64,000 nucleotides of DNA from an uncultured Alphaproteobacteria bacterium (GTDB lineage Bacteria; Pseudomonadota; Alphaproteobacteria; HIMB59; GCA-002718135), in NCBI GenBank assembly GCA_902590695.1, contig CACIXR010000003.1, positions 112,135 to 176,134 on the forward strand, in the 5' to 3' direction. Each line of letters starts with the position of its first letter. The stretch's first letter is position 1. The notes beneath the pieces were generated by a model that was not told the DNA's origin, did not search any database, and saw nothing but the letters and a program-made list of their open reading frames with translations. Positions 45,060-54,166 of the stretch are shown here, piece after piece. The position numbers and the translations under genes are program-made.

Positions 45060-45984
45060 AATTTTCAAAAAATTTATTTGTTTTATCAATTATAAAATTA
45101 CTTACTCTAACGTTTGATTCAGCAGTTACACCTGCAATATGAGGTGTTAAGATGCAATTCATATCATTTGCAATATTGTTATAAAATGCTTCATTTACTG
45201 GTTCATTTTCAAAAACATCTAATGCGAAACCAGAGATATATTTATTTTTATAAGCATCAATTAAGTCTTTCTCATTGATGACGCCACCCCTAGAAGAATT
45301 AATTATAATTGGTTGTTTTTTCATTTTAATAAAAGCTTGTCTGTCAAATAGATACTTTGTTTCATTATTTAATGGGACATGAATAGAAATTATGTTAGCC
45401 AAATTAAGAATTTCATCGAATGAAACTTTCTTAACATTTTCTGCCTCCATTTGTATCGAAGTTATAAAAGGATCATATGCAATACAGATAACATCAAAAA
45501 CATTTACAAGATTTAAAACTTTTTTTGAAATATCCCCAAAACCTATTAGACCAAAAGTCTTTCCTTTAAGTTCTTTTGTAACAATTGATGTCCTTGGCCA
45601 TTTTCCTTGTAGAGTTTGTTCTTTAATAATGTGTGTTTTTTTTAATAATGTAAGAGAAGAATTCACAACGTATTCTGCAACAGAGTCAGAATTCATACCT
45701 GTTGCTGGCTGAACAATGATATTATTTTTTTTACAGTATTCTGTATCTATATTATCAAGACCAACACCTAATCTTCCTATAAACTTTAAATTTGACGCAT
45801 TTATTAAAATTTTCTTATCTAAACTTGTTTTATTCCTTACGATGATGCCATCAAATTTCTGAATTTCTCTCTCTAAAAAATCTTTATTTTGCCAGGCATC
45901 TTTTTTATAAATTACATCAAATTTTTTATTTATATTTTGCAATGATTGTGAATCCATAAATTCTGTAATTAAAATTTTTGTCAT
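45049..45984 (-). CDS. D-isomer-specific 2-hydroxyacid dehydrogenase, SlcC/SerA-like
   Basis: 311 residues. 'FIGRLGVGLDNIDTEYCKKN', NAD-binding 'KTFGLIGFGDISKKVLNLV', catalytic arginine in 'IIINSSRGGVINEKDLIDAY', glutamate in 'FALDVFENEPVNEAFY' and histidine in 'CILTPHIAGVTAESNVRVSN'. (S)-Sulfolactate dehydrogenase SlcC belongs to this family. Placement directly after sulfopyruvate-decarboxylase-like genes and a YihV-like kinase makes sulfolactate to sulfopyruvate oxidation plausible; phosphoglycerate or other dehydrogenase activity remains possible. It overlaps the kinase gene by 4 bases. Confidence 0.8.
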   Translation of the reverse strand: MTKILITEFMDSQSLQNINKKFDVIYKKDAWQNKDFLEREIQKFDGIIVRNKTSLDKKILINASNLKFIGRLGVGLDNIDTEYCKKNNIIVQPATGMNSDSVAEYVVNSSLTLLKKTHIIKEQTLQGKWPRTSIVTKELKGKTFGLIGFGDISKKVLNLVNVFDVICIAYDPFITSIQMEAENVKKVSFDEILNLANIISIHVPLNNETKYLFDRQAFIKMKKQPIIINSSRGGVINEKDLIDAYKNKYISGFALDVFENEPVNEAFYNNIANDMNCILTPHIAGVTAESNVRVSNFIIDKTNKFFENFKD

Positions 45985-46889
45985 TTAATTTTTCTAATTT
46001 TTAATTTTTTTAAAAACTTTTTTACGTTGTTTAAATTTGGTATTGAATATATGCCTCCGGCTTTCATGCATTTTAAAGTTGCAGTAGCTGCTGCCAATTG
46101 AATACTTTGAGAGTTTGATTTATTTAATGATAGAGCTGTTGCAAAAGCACCATGAAAAACATCTCCTGCACAATTCGTTTCAACTGTTTTTACTTTTGGA
46201 ACATTACAATGATAAAATGAGTTCTTTTCTACCCAATAAACACCTTTTGATCCCATAGTAACTGCAACAAATTTATTTGTTTCATTGAATATTTGAAAAA
46301 GAGCCTTTTGCATATTGATGTTTTTTTTATAAGTTTTCAAACCTTCTTCAGAAAATATAGGGTGCGAAGCTTTGTGAACAATTTCAGAAATTTTATTAGA
46401 ATTTTTAAAATTATCTAGATCAGCAACACATTTAATATTTTTTTTATTGGTATTAATAGCAATATAAGAGGCCATATCTATCCATCTCATATCTATTGAA
46501 TAAATATCCTTTTTTTTAAAATTTAATTTGGGTATTTTCTTATAATCAAGTAATTTTGGATCATTGTATGCTGCTAGTAATCTTTCACCTTTTGTATCCT
46601 CAATTACAAAGCTTTGCGAAGACTGACATTTTTTAATAAAAATTGATTTACTAGTATTAATAGAAAATTTTTTTAATTCATTTTTTAAAAAGTCAGATGA
46701 ATCATCATCTCCAAATTTTCCTATGAATTTTGATTCAGAGCCCAAAATTTTTGCAGTAAATGCCGATACTGCTGCTGAACCACCTAATCTTTTATCAATA
46801 CCTCTAGATAAAACTTTAATTGGTTTTTTTGGAAATTTATTAATCCTACTTATGTAATCTGTAAATATTGATCCTGCGCAAATGATCAT
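45981..46889 (-). CDS. PfkB-family sugar kinase resembling sulfofructose kinase YihV
   Basis: 302 residues. From memory of E. coli YihV, similar blocks are 'RLGGSAAVSAFTAKILGSES', 'DTKGERLLAAYNDPKLL', 'DMRWIDMASYIA', 'SHPIFSEEGL', 'VTMGSKGVYWVE' and 'AGDVFHGAFATAL' followed later by 'TATLKCMKAGGIYSIP'. The arginine of D-x-RW, which I recall as sulfonate-binding in YihV, and an N-terminal lysine are kept. The PfkB signature is altered: ETNCAGD instead of DTTGAGD, retaining the catalytic aspartate. A YihV-like specificity is inference; other PfkB sugar kinases cannot be excluded. Confidence 0.72.
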   Translation of the reverse strand: MIICAGSIFTDYISRINKFPKKPIKVLSRGIDKRLGGSAAVSAFTAKILGSESKFIGKFGDDDSSDFLKNELKKFSINTSKSIFIKKCQSSQSFVIEDTKGERLLAAYNDPKLLDYKKIPKLNFKKKDIYSIDMRWIDMASYIAINTNKKNIKCVADLDNFKNSNKISEIVHKASHPIFSEEGLKTYKKNINMQKALFQIFNETNKFVAVTMGSKGVYWVEKNSFYHCNVPKVKTVETNCAGDVFHGAFATALSLNKSNSQSIQLAAATATLKCMKAGGIYSIPNLNNVKKFLKKLKIRKIK

Positions 46890-46899
46890 AAAATATTAA

Positions 46900-47469
46900 T
46901 TAAAGGTATTTAACTTTACCAATAAACTTTCTAAACCTATCTCTTATAGTTATAGGATTGAGTGGAATGGGATCAATTTTAACATTTCCAGAATTGATCT
47001 TTGAAATTATTACATATGAATTGTCTTTATCATCAATGGCTTTGTTCAATTCATTAACTGTTTCCTCGCCAGAACATTCAACTACATTTTTGCAGCCAGC
47101 TCCTAATGCAACATCCTTTAAGGAAGTTTTCTCATCAGTAAATGTTCGTTGATCTCCTGTTGATCCATAAGAGCCATTATCAATTATTAATAAAGTATAG
47201 TTTGATGGCGCTCTATTACCTATTGTTGCTAGGGTATTCATATTCATTAAAACTGATCCATCACCATCTATACTAATAACGTGTTTATTTTGGGATAGTG
47301 ACAAACCTAAGCCAATAGAAGATGATAAGCCCATACTGCCTAACATATAAAAAAAATTTGGTTGATCACTAATTTTATATAATTCTTGAGATGGAAGACC
47401 TATATTACAAATAACTAAGTTATCTTTAAGAATATTTTGTACCTTATTTAATAAATCAAAACGGTTCAT
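46900..47469 (-). CDS. comE: Sulfopyruvate decarboxylase beta subunit-like (ThDP-binding)
   Basis: 189 residues, the pyrophosphate-binding half of a split ThDP decarboxylase. The ThDP motif starts 'VISIDGDGSVLMNMNTLATI' and ends 'LLIIDNGSYGSTGDQRTF'. 'FFYMLGSMGLSSSIGLGLSL' is characteristic of ComE and of phosphonopyruvate decarboxylase. With its partner it should convert 3-sulfopyruvate to sulfoacetaldehyde and CO2. No PEP mutase is nearby, which argues against phosphonopyruvate. It overlaps the alpha gene by 4 bases and precedes the kinase by 10. Confidence 0.82.
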   Translation of the reverse strand: MNRFDLLNKVQNILKDNLVICNIGLPSQELYKISDQPNFFYMLGSMGLSSSIGLGLSLSQNKHVISIDGDGSVLMNMNTLATIGNRAPSNYTLLIIDNGSYGSTGDQRTFTDEKTSLKDVALGAGCKNVVECSGEETVNELNKAIDDKDNSYVIISKINSGNVKIDPIPLNPITIRDRFRKFIGKVKYL

Positions 47470-47966
47470 TTATCATCTTTCATTAAATTGAAATCACATA
47501 AAATAGCTACTGGTGATTCAACAACTTTGGCATGTTTGCTAAATGTTGAAATTTTATCTAATTCTTTTTCAGAAGAACAATGCAACATAGGTATTCTCAA
47601 CGTTTGTAAAATATCTTCAGTAATTTTCGCCATTCCGCCTTGCGCTCCTACTGGCTCACCAGGTGTACCTCTGTAACTAATTAGAAAAACAACAGGCATT
47701 TGATATAATTGTAACAGAGAAACAATTGCATTCACTGAATTTCCAATCCCTGTATTCTGCATCATTATACACGGGAATTTATTTCCTAAATAAGCTCCAG
47801 CACAAATACCCATACCTTCTTCCTCTCTTGGTACAGCCGAATAATAAACATCTTTATCATTTTCAAGAATATCAATCATGTTGGCTAATAACTTACAAGG
47901 AACACTTAAGTAAAAATCTACTCCACCTTTTTTTAAATTATCGATGATTTTTTTACTGATTTTCAT
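47466..47966 (-). CDS. comD: Sulfopyruvate decarboxylase alpha subunit-like
   Basis: 166 residues, the pyrimidine-binding half of the split decarboxylase. 'VDFYLSVPCKLLANMIDIL' and 'AVPREEEGMGICAGAYLGNK' (ThDP-activating glutamate) are followed by 'MMQNTGIGNSVNAIVSLLQL' and 'VFLISYRGTPGEPVGAQG'. Size and split arrangement match ComD of sulfolactate-degrading bacteria and coenzyme M synthesis; with no methanogen context, catabolism is the likely role. The beta gene overlaps it by 4 bases. Confidence 0.82.
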   Translation of the reverse strand: MKISKKIIDNLKKGGVDFYLSVPCKLLANMIDILENDKDVYYSAVPREEEGMGICAGAYLGNKFPCIMMQNTGIGNSVNAIVSLLQLYQMPVVFLISYRGTPGEPVGAQGGMAKITEDILQTLRIPMLHCSSEKELDKISTFSKHAKVVESPVAILCDFNLMKDDK

Positions 47967-48012
47967 TTATGCGGATGTCTATAGATATAAAATTATAAAA
48001 CAATAAATTAAT

Positions 48013-49065
48013 TTATTTAAAATCATTTCTTAATTTTATTTTTGTATTTGAATTATACATTTCGCCTACTTTTAATATAGTTGATGGAAAATTTGGTTGA
48101 TTAATAGCATCTGGAAAAATTTGCGTCTCTAGACACATACCATATTGTAATCCATAATTCCGATTATGTTTGCCATGATATGAATCTTTCATCATATTAC
48201 CAGTATAAAATTGTATTCCAGGTTGATCAGTCGAGTATTCAACTCCCATACCAGTAATATTACTGTAGATGGAGGCTATAGATAGATCAATAGAATGATC
48301 TTTGAGAACATAATTGTGATCAATACCACCGCCATCTAAAAAAGATTTATTTATTTCAAATGAATTATTAAGATCATATTTTGTATTAACTACATCGAAT
48401 AGTTTACCAGTAGGAATTGATCCCTCATCAGTTTCGCAAATTTGATTAGATGATATTCTTACAACATGGTCAGTAATATTTTTATAATTATCTTTATGGC
48501 CATGGAAATTCCAATAGTTATGATTAGTCATATTAACAATAGTATCTTGATCTGTAGTAGCATTAAAGGAAATTAAAATTTCATTATTATTATTAAGTTC
48601 GTAAATAGTTTTACAATTTAGGTTGCCTGGATAATTTTCTTCTAAATGTATAGACTGGTAAGTGAGCTCCACTTTTATACTTTGGCTTGTTTTTTTAATA
48701 TCGGCTATTTTCCAAATCTTTTTATTGAAACCTACCTCTCCACCATGAAGATGATCAGGTTCAGTATTAGAATATAAATTATATTCTTTCCCATTAAGAG
48801 TAAATTTACTTTGCCCTATTCTATTACAAACTCTTCCAATAATTGAATTGAAATATCCATGAGCTTCCAGGCAATCATCTAAATTACCATAACCTAATAA
48901 AACATCCTCTGTTTCAGAAACATTCGAAGAAATTGGAATACAAACTTCACTCATATAACCGCCATAAGTATAAAAACTAAAACTATAATTGTTTGAGTTA
49001 ATAATATTAACTATGTCAATATCTAAACCTTTATCATTTTGAAGTTTTGTAATTTTATATTCCAT
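48013..49065 (-). CDS. Aldose 1-epimerase (mutarotase)
   Basis: 350 residues of the GalM/YihR-like fold. 'FSFYTYGGYMSEVCIP', 'GYFNSIIGRVCNRIGQSKFT', 'DHLHGGEVGFNKKIWKI' and 'NMTNHNYWNFHGH' provide the two active-site histidines; the glutamate is in 'YGMCLETQIFPDAINQPNFP'. It interconverts sugar anomers. Sitting between a transporter and a sugar kinase, it probably prepares the imported sugar; the E. coli sulfoglycolysis cluster also has a mutarotase (YihR). The start overlaps the DMT stop by one base. Confidence 0.88.
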   Translation of the reverse strand: MEYKITKLQNDKGLDIDIVNIINSNNYSFSFYTYGGYMSEVCIPISSNVSETEDVLLGYGNLDDCLEAHGYFNSIIGRVCNRIGQSKFTLNGKEYNLYSNTEPDHLHGGEVGFNKKIWKIADIKKTSQSIKVELTYQSIHLEENYPGNLNCKTIYELNNNNEILISFNATTDQDTIVNMTNHNYWNFHGHKDNYKNITDHVVRISSNQICETDEGSIPTGKLFDVVNTKYDLNNSFEINKSFLDGGGIDHNYVLKDHSIDLSIASIYSNITGMGVEYSTDQPGIQFYTGNMMKDSYHGKHNRNYGLQYGMCLETQIFPDAINQPNFPSTILKVGEMYNSNTKIKLRNDFK

Positions 49066-49964
49066 TATGTTTTCCTTAATCTTTGAAAATTATTTTTTCT
49101 TTGTTGAAGATAAATGATTAATCCACCTAAAACTATGAAAAAAGCACCTGGGAAAAGTTGATCAACTGGCCATTCTGCAAAAAATATCCAACCTAAAATA
49201 AGTGCAAAAAATATCTCGATATAATCAAATGGCATAATTTTGCTAAGTTCTGCTTTTCTAGCACCATATATTAAAAGTAAAGTTCCAGATCCTCCTGCAA
49301 TCCCCATTATACAAACTATTAAAAAATCATTTATACTTTTGAAATTTTCCCACATACCAAAAAACACCACTAACATACATGCAACTATGATTGTCCCTGT
49401 TTGACCATACAAGTTGATAAGTGGTGAAGGAACATGATCCTCAAAACTTAACGATGTTACCCTTGCTAATGAATATCCAAGAGCAGCAAGAATAGGCAGT
49501 AATAGCATATAATTAAAGTCTGATGACCAAGGTTGCATAATTAAAACTATACCTGCAAAACCAGAGATTACGGCACTCATTTTGTACCAACCAAATTTTT
49601 CACCTAATATAGGAATAGCAAGAAGAGTAACCATCATAGGTCCTGTGTATTCCATGGTAGCAACTAATGCAAAAGGGAGATAAGCATAAGAAGTGTATAG
49701 GCACAATTGAGCCAAGGCTACAAAAACTCCACGAAATAAACCTAACTTCCATTGAGTTATTTTTATTTGTCTACCGTTTCGATGCCAATCTTGTGAAAAA
49801 TATAAAGCAATAACACATGGAATCATCCCAAATAAATTTCGAAAAACAGAAAGTTGAGCAGCTGGGTAATCGTTTCGCAAAAACTTTATCGCTATGCCCA
49901 TACAATCTAATAAGAACAAACCTGAAAGTGATAGGATAACAGCTAAAAATAAATTACTTTTCAT
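49065..49964 (-). CDS. EamA/DMT-family transporter
   Basis: 299 residues, about ten helices. 'LSLSGLFLLDCMGIAIKFLR', 'AAQLSVFRNLFGMIPCV', 'LVATMEYTGPMMVTLLAIPI' and 'SKIMPFDYIEIFFALILGWI' match RhaT/YdcZ-type EamA proteins. It begins 31 bases after the ATPase gene of the large ABC system and overlaps the mutarotase by one base. It may export a pathway end product or import a metabolite; the direction is unknown. Confidence 0.87.
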   Translation of the reverse strand: MKSNLFLAVILSLSGLFLLDCMGIAIKFLRNDYPAAQLSVFRNLFGMIPCVIALYFSQDWHRNGRQIKITQWKLGLFRGVFVALAQLCLYTSYAYLPFALVATMEYTGPMMVTLLAIPILGEKFGWYKMSAVISGFAGIVLIMQPWSSDFNYMLLLPILAALGYSLARVTSLSFEDHVPSPLINLYGQTGTIIVACMLVVFFGMWENFKSINDFLIVCIMGIAGGSGTLLLIYGARKAELSKIMPFDYIEIFFALILGWIFFAEWPVDQLFPGAFFIVLGGLIIYLQQRKNNFQRLRKT

Positions 49965-49995
49965 AAAATGTTATGTGTTTTTAAAAGATACTTTT

Positions 49996-50982
49996 TTATA
50001 AAACACAACACTGGTCTACCCAGTGACCTGGTTCAACTTCAGTAAGGCCCATTGTTATCTCGCCACCTTTGCAATCTATTCCAGGGTTAGGACATCTTGT
50101 TCTAAATACACAACCTGGCGGTGGATTTAATGCACTAGGTATTTCTCCTTTTAGTTCAATAGCTTCAGATCTTTTCTCTGGATCAATTGAAGGAATAGAA
50201 GATAATAATGCTTTAGTATAGGAATGTTTAGGGTTCTTAAATAATTCTCTTGAGGGGCCCATTTCAACTATATGCCCTAAATACATAACTGCAACAACAT
50301 CACATACATGTGCAACAACACTTAAATCATGACTAATAAATAAGTAAGTAAGGTTAAGTTCAGTTTGAAGTTGTTTTAAAAGATTTAATATATCTGCTTG
50401 TATTGATACATCTAAAGCAGCAACACTTTCGTCTGCTACAATAAATTTTGGATTACTTACTAAGGCTCTTGCAATTGATATTCTTTGTCTTTGTCCTCCA
50501 GAAAATGCATGAGGGAATCTTCGTAAATGCTCAATATTTAGTCTACATTTAGCTGCGATATCTCTTACTCTTTCATCAGTCTCTTGTCTTGAGTTTGTTA
50601 TTTTCATTACTTCTAAAGGTTCTGCAATAATATCCCTAACAGTCATTCTTGGGCTTAAAGCAGCATAAGGATCTTGAAAAATTAGTTGAGCTTTTTTTCT
50701 ATATTCTTTTAAATCTTGTTTGTTCATATTAGTTAAATCATAATCTCTTTCATCATCATGAAAAATAACATTTCCTGAACTAATTTTATTAGCCCCAAGT
50801 ATTGCTCTACCGAGAGTAGTTTTTCCTGAACCTGACTCGCCAACTAAACCAAAAAAAGATCCTTTTTTTATTTTAATATTAATATTGTTAACTGCATGTA
50901 TTTTTTGTTTTTTTGAAATAAAATTTTCTTGATAATCAAAATTTACTGAAACATTATTAACTGAAATTAAATTATCACCCAT
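49996..50982 (-). CDS. Oligopeptide/oligosaccharide ABC transporter ATPase (OppF type)
   Basis: About 328 residues. Walker A 'LVGESGSGKTTLGRAILG', Q-loop 'LIFQDPYAALSPRMTV', signature 'FSGGQRQRISIARALV', Walker B 'FIVADESVAALDVSIQADIL'. The C-terminal extension 'CVFRTRCPNPGIDCKGGE' is the oligopeptide-ATPase domain with cysteines. I start at the ATG at 50982, which overlaps the upstream ATPase gene by 8 bases (ATGGGTGA). The longer frame from 51036 would cover the end of that gene. It pairs with the OppD-type ATPase. Confidence 0.93.
   Translation of the reverse strand: MGDNLISVNNVSVNFDYQENFISKKQKIHAVNNINIKIKKGSFFGLVGESGSGKTTLGRAILGANKISSGNVIFHDDERDYDLTNMNKQDLKEYRKKAQLIFQDPYAALSPRMTVRDIIAEPLEVMKITNSRQETDERVRDIAAKCRLNIEHLRRFPHAFSGGQRQRISIARALVSNPKFIVADESVAALDVSIQADILNLLKQLQTELNLTYLFISHDLSVVAHVCDVVAVMYLGHIVEMGPSRELFKNPKHSYTKALLSSIPSIDPEKRSEAIELKGEIPSALNPPPGCVFRTRCPNPGIDCKGGEITMGLTEVEPGHWVDQCCVL
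50009..50041 (-). repeat. 33-bp direct repeat shared by the two ATPase genes (copy 1)
   Basis: It matches 51003-51035 at 32 of 33 positions. Both copies encode the C-terminal VEPGHWVDQC of the paired ATPases. This near-identity in otherwise diverged paralogs may reflect gene conversion or strong codon-level conservation. Confidence 0.8.
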
Positions 50983-51964
50983 TTTGACCACACTGAATTC
51001 CACACTGGTCAACCCAGTGACCTGGTTCAACTTCAATTAATTTCATTTCTATTTTACCGTCTTTACCCTCAGGATTATGATGAGGGCATCGAGTTCTAAA
51101 TACACAGCCTGTAGGTCTATCTAATGGACTTGGAATATTTCCAGGTATAGGAGATAATGGTGCATCTAAGTTATTAATATCAGGCAAGGCTTGTAATAGA
51201 CCTTTTGTATAAGGATGTTTAGGATTTTTAAGAATCTCATTTACTGGACCTTTTTCAACTACACTTCCTAAATACATTACTGCTACATGATCAGCGACCT
51301 GAGCAATAACACCTAGATCATGAGTAATAAATATTACGCCCATTTGATATTCTTTAATGATATCTTTAATTAAGTTTATTACTTGAGCTTGAATTGTTAC
51401 ATCTAAAGCAGTTGTAGGCTCATCTGCTAATAAAAGTTTAGGCATAGTTGATAATGCCATAGCTATCATAGCTCTTTGACGCATTCCTCCAGATAGTTCA
51501 AATGCATATTGATTAAACCGTTTTTCTGCATCTGCTATACCTACTCTTTTAAGCATGTTTATAGATATTGATTTTGCTTCATCGTTATTAATATTTTTAT
51601 GAATTAGTAATTGTTCAACCATTTGTGCTCCAATTTTTATTGCTGGAGCAAAGCTTGCCATAGGTTCTTGAAAAATCATTGATACTTTTCCACCTCTAAT
51701 TTTCTTTAAGTCTTGCTTAGAAGTAAATTGAAGTATGTTTTCGTTGTCTAAAATTATTTCTGCGTCTTCATTATAAGAGGTATTACCTGGGTTTAACTTC
51801 ATAATCGATTTAGCTGTAACAGATTTACCTGATCCAGATTCGCCAACTATACCAAGTACCTCTCCTTGATCTACAGAAAGAGAAATATTTTCAACTGCTG
51901 TTATTCTACCTTCATCAGTATCAAATTTTACATCTAAGTTTTTTACTTCTAATAAGTGACTCAT
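50975..51964 (-). CDS. Oligopeptide/oligosaccharide ABC transporter ATPase (OppD type)
   Basis: 329 residues. Walker A 'IVGESGSGKSVTAKSIMKL', Q-loop 'MIFQEPMASFAPAIKIG', signature 'LSGGMRQRAMIAMALST', Walker B 'LLLADEPTTALDVTIQAQVI', H-loop 'FITHDLGVIAQVADHVAV'. The C-terminal cysteine-bearing domain is 'CVFRTRCPHHNPEGKDG'. Two bases separate it from the permease gene upstream. Family certain; substrate could be peptide or oligosaccharide. Confidence 0.94.
   Translation of the reverse strand: MSHLLEVKNLDVKFDTDEGRITAVENISLSVDQGEVLGIVGESGSGKSVTAKSIMKLNPGNTSYNEDAEIILDNENILQFTSKQDLKKIRGGKVSMIFQEPMASFAPAIKIGAQMVEQLLIHKNINNDEAKSISINMLKRVGIADAEKRFNQYAFELSGGMRQRAMIAMALSTMPKLLLADEPTTALDVTIQAQVINLIKDIIKEYQMGVIFITHDLGVIAQVADHVAVMYLGSVVEKGPVNEILKNPKHPYTKGLLQALPDINNLDAPLSPIPGNIPSPLDRPTGCVFRTRCPHHNPEGKDGKIEMKLIEVEPGHWVDQCGIQCGQNG
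51003..51035 (-). repeat. 33-bp direct repeat shared by the two ATPase genes (copy 2)
   Basis: Copy within the OppD-type gene, one mismatch from the copy at 50009-50041. The pair lies 994 bases apart in direct orientation, so recombination between them would delete most of one ATPase while fusing the frames. Confidence 0.8.
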
Positions 51965-51965
51965 A

Positions 51966-53126
51966 TTACTTTACCTTATGAGGATCTGCTGCATCACGTA
52001 ATCCATCTCCTACATAAACAAATGTTAAAATTAATACGACTAAGAAAAATACAGGGATAAAATACCATTGATAATTTAAAAGTACATCAGCCTTCGTTGC
52101 ATTTTGCAAAAGAACACCAAGAGAATTTACAGGTTCCCTCAAACCTAATCCTATAAAACTTAAAGCAGTTTCAGATAATAACATGTATGGAAAACTAATT
52201 ACTAAATCGACAATAATGTAACTCGTAAAACTTGGTAACAAGTGTCTTACGATAATATGGGTAGATGACGCACCACAAAGTTTTGCAGCAAGAATATATT
52301 CTTGACTTCTTTCACTAAGTAGATGAGTTCTTACTCTTCTTGCAAGTGTTGGCCATGAAATTAATCCAAGTAAACATGATATAAAAAAGAAACGTAATTC
52401 AGAACTCCATTCTAATGGAGCAAAGGCAGCAAGACACATAAATAAAGGTATTGGTGGTACCGTTCGAATTGCATCAGTAAACATCTGCAATACACTATCA
52501 ATCCATCCACCATAGTAACCTGATATCCCACCTATAATTAGCGATAGTACAAATGAAATAAAAACTCCAAGTGTTCCAACAGCTAGCGAAATATAAATTG
52601 CACTTAAGGTTCTACTAAATAAATCTTTTCCAGCCTTATCTGTTCCAAATATATGAATTCCACCCTCTTCAACACCGAATAAATGAGTATTAAATGTAAA
52701 ACCTGGAATTTTAAAATCTAAAATCTTTCCTGGAAGATTTATATTAAAATCAAAAACTTTATACTCCCATCCTTCAACAAAGAAATAAACGTATCTTCTT
52801 TTTTCAGTATCAACTTTATAAACCCATCTGAAATTTGTATCTGCTCCTCTATACTTTTCTAATGTATGTAGAAATGGCCTAGCAGAAAATCCATTGTCAT
52901 CCCAAAACATTGGAATTTGAGGTGCTCCATTTTCATAATCTTTATCTCTTCCTTTAATTGTTGGATCGTAAGGAGATAGAAAATCTGCAAAAAGACTACA
53001 AATAATCATAAACAGTAATATAGATCCAGCAATCATAGCAGATCTATTTCCAAAAAAGCGTGTTCTTACTAACTGCATCTGCGTTGCAGTATAATAAGCT
53101 TCTTTTTTTTGATTACTAACCTCCAC
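51966..53126 (-). CDS. ABC transporter permease (OppC type) with enlarged periplasmic loop
   Basis: 386 residues, about 90 more than a usual DppC/OppC. After helix one ('SAMIAGSILLFMIICSLFAD') an insert of about 110 residues runs from 'LSPYDPTIKGRDKDYENG' to 'IHIFGTDKAGKDLFSR', rich in aromatic residues ('WVYKVDTEKRRYVYFF'). Five helices follow with the EAA loop 'SQEYILAAKLCGASSTHIIV'. It overlaps the partner permease gene by 11 bases. The enlarged loop fits large substrates and a long binding protein. Confidence 0.9.
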   Translation of the reverse strand: MEVSNQKKEAYYTATQMQLVRTRFFGNRSAMIAGSILLFMIICSLFADFLSPYDPTIKGRDKDYENGAPQIPMFWDDNGFSARPFLHTLEKYRGADTNFRWVYKVDTEKRRYVYFFVEGWEYKVFDFNINLPGKILDFKIPGFTFNTHLFGVEEGGIHIFGTDKAGKDLFSRTLSAIYISLAVGTLGVFISFVLSLIIGGISGYYGGWIDSVLQMFTDAIRTVPPIPLFMCLAAFAPLEWSSELRFFFISCLLGLISWPTLARRVRTHLLSERSQEYILAAKLCGASSTHIIVRHLLPSFTSYIIVDLVISFPYMLLSETALSFIGLGLREPVNSLGVLLQNATKADVLLNYQWYFIPVFFLVVLILTFVYVGDGLRDAADPHKVK

Positions 53127-54129
53127 CCATAACTCCTTTTCTTATTCTTGGATCAATTATAGCTAAAATAATATCTGTTATAAAATTAACAAAAACAATT
53201 GTTGCTGTTAAAAGAAAAATAATTGCGCCTGCTAACTGCTGATCATTTGATCTTGCTAAAGCTTCAATCAATAGTGCGCCAGCTTCAGTAAGAATTAAAA
53301 TTAACGCTACAATTGGTAATGCACTAAATATTCGATTGAGGTCAAAACCTATAGAATTGATTACTGGACCTAAAGAATGTTTTGCAGGATATCTCCACAA
53401 CAAACTCATTCCTGATATTCCTCTAGCTCTTGCAGCCATTACATATAGTTTATCATTTTCATCTAGCATTAGTGCTCTAACTGTTTGAAGAGCAAAGGCA
53501 GTTGCATTCCAACCTAAAACAAATATTGGAAGCCAAGCTCTGCTTAAAAAATCAAATAGTTTTGCTGATGACCAGGGTTCGTTTTCATATTCTTGAGAAA
53601 ATAAACCTGTCATCGTATCTCCATAGTAAACAGTCATAAAAAGCATAATACAGAGTGCTACTAAAAAATTGGGAAGTGCTATTCCAAGATAACTAATGAA
53701 TTTAAGAGTATTATCTAATGAAGCATATCTTGTCGTGGCCGATATGATCCCAACTGGTATGGCAATTAAATATGAAAATATTAGCGCAACCAAACATATC
53801 GTTAGAGATAAAGTAAATCTTCCACTTAATAATTCATTTATATTCATTCTTAAAATACAACTGTCACCAAAATCTCCATTAAAAACTATATTGGAAACCC
53901 ATTTGCCATATCTATACAAAAAAGGTTTATCTAGACCTAAACGAATTTTTTCTTTTTCTATATCTTCATAAGTTATTTGTGATCCTTGTGTATTTTTAAA
54001 TGCTAAATATCTTTCAGCACAAGTTCCAGGAACTAATTCCATTAATGAAAAAACAATAAAGCAAACAAGTAACAAAGTTATAACTGCAAGTCCGGCTCTT
54101 GTGAGAGTAAATTGTATAAAATTAATCAT
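53116..54129 (-). CDS. ABC transporter permease (OppB type)
   Basis: 337 residues with six membrane segments. 'VCFIVFSLMELVPGTCAERY', 'IRLGLDKPFLYRYGKWVSNI', 'FSYLIAIPVGIISATTRY' and the EAA loop 'YVMAARARGISGMSLLWRYP' define the family. 'ALPIVALILILTEAGALLIE' is the C-terminal block. It follows a strong hairpin after the binding-protein gene. Confidence 0.93.
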   Translation of the reverse strand: MINFIQFTLTRAGLAVITLLLVCFIVFSLMELVPGTCAERYLAFKNTQGSQITYEDIEKEKIRLGLDKPFLYRYGKWVSNIVFNGDFGDSCILRMNINELLSGRFTLSLTICLVALIFSYLIAIPVGIISATTRYASLDNTLKFISYLGIALPNFLVALCIMLFMTVYYGDTMTGLFSQEYENEPWSSAKLFDFLSRAWLPIFVLGWNATAFALQTVRALMLDENDKLYVMAARARGISGMSLLWRYPAKHSLGPVINSIGFDLNRIFSALPIVALILILTEAGALLIEALARSNDQQLAGAIIFLLTATIVFVNFITDIILAIIDPRIRKGVMGGG

Positions 54130-54166
54130 ATTTAATAATTAGGAGACAAGAATAATTAAAAAAAGA

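Noticed and set aside
45049-47966. ComDE-like genes as part of phosphonate biosynthesis
   Set aside because: No PEP mutase or aminoethylphosphonate genes are present; the neighbouring SlcC-like and YihV-like genes fit sulfonates better, though the alternative is not fully excluded.
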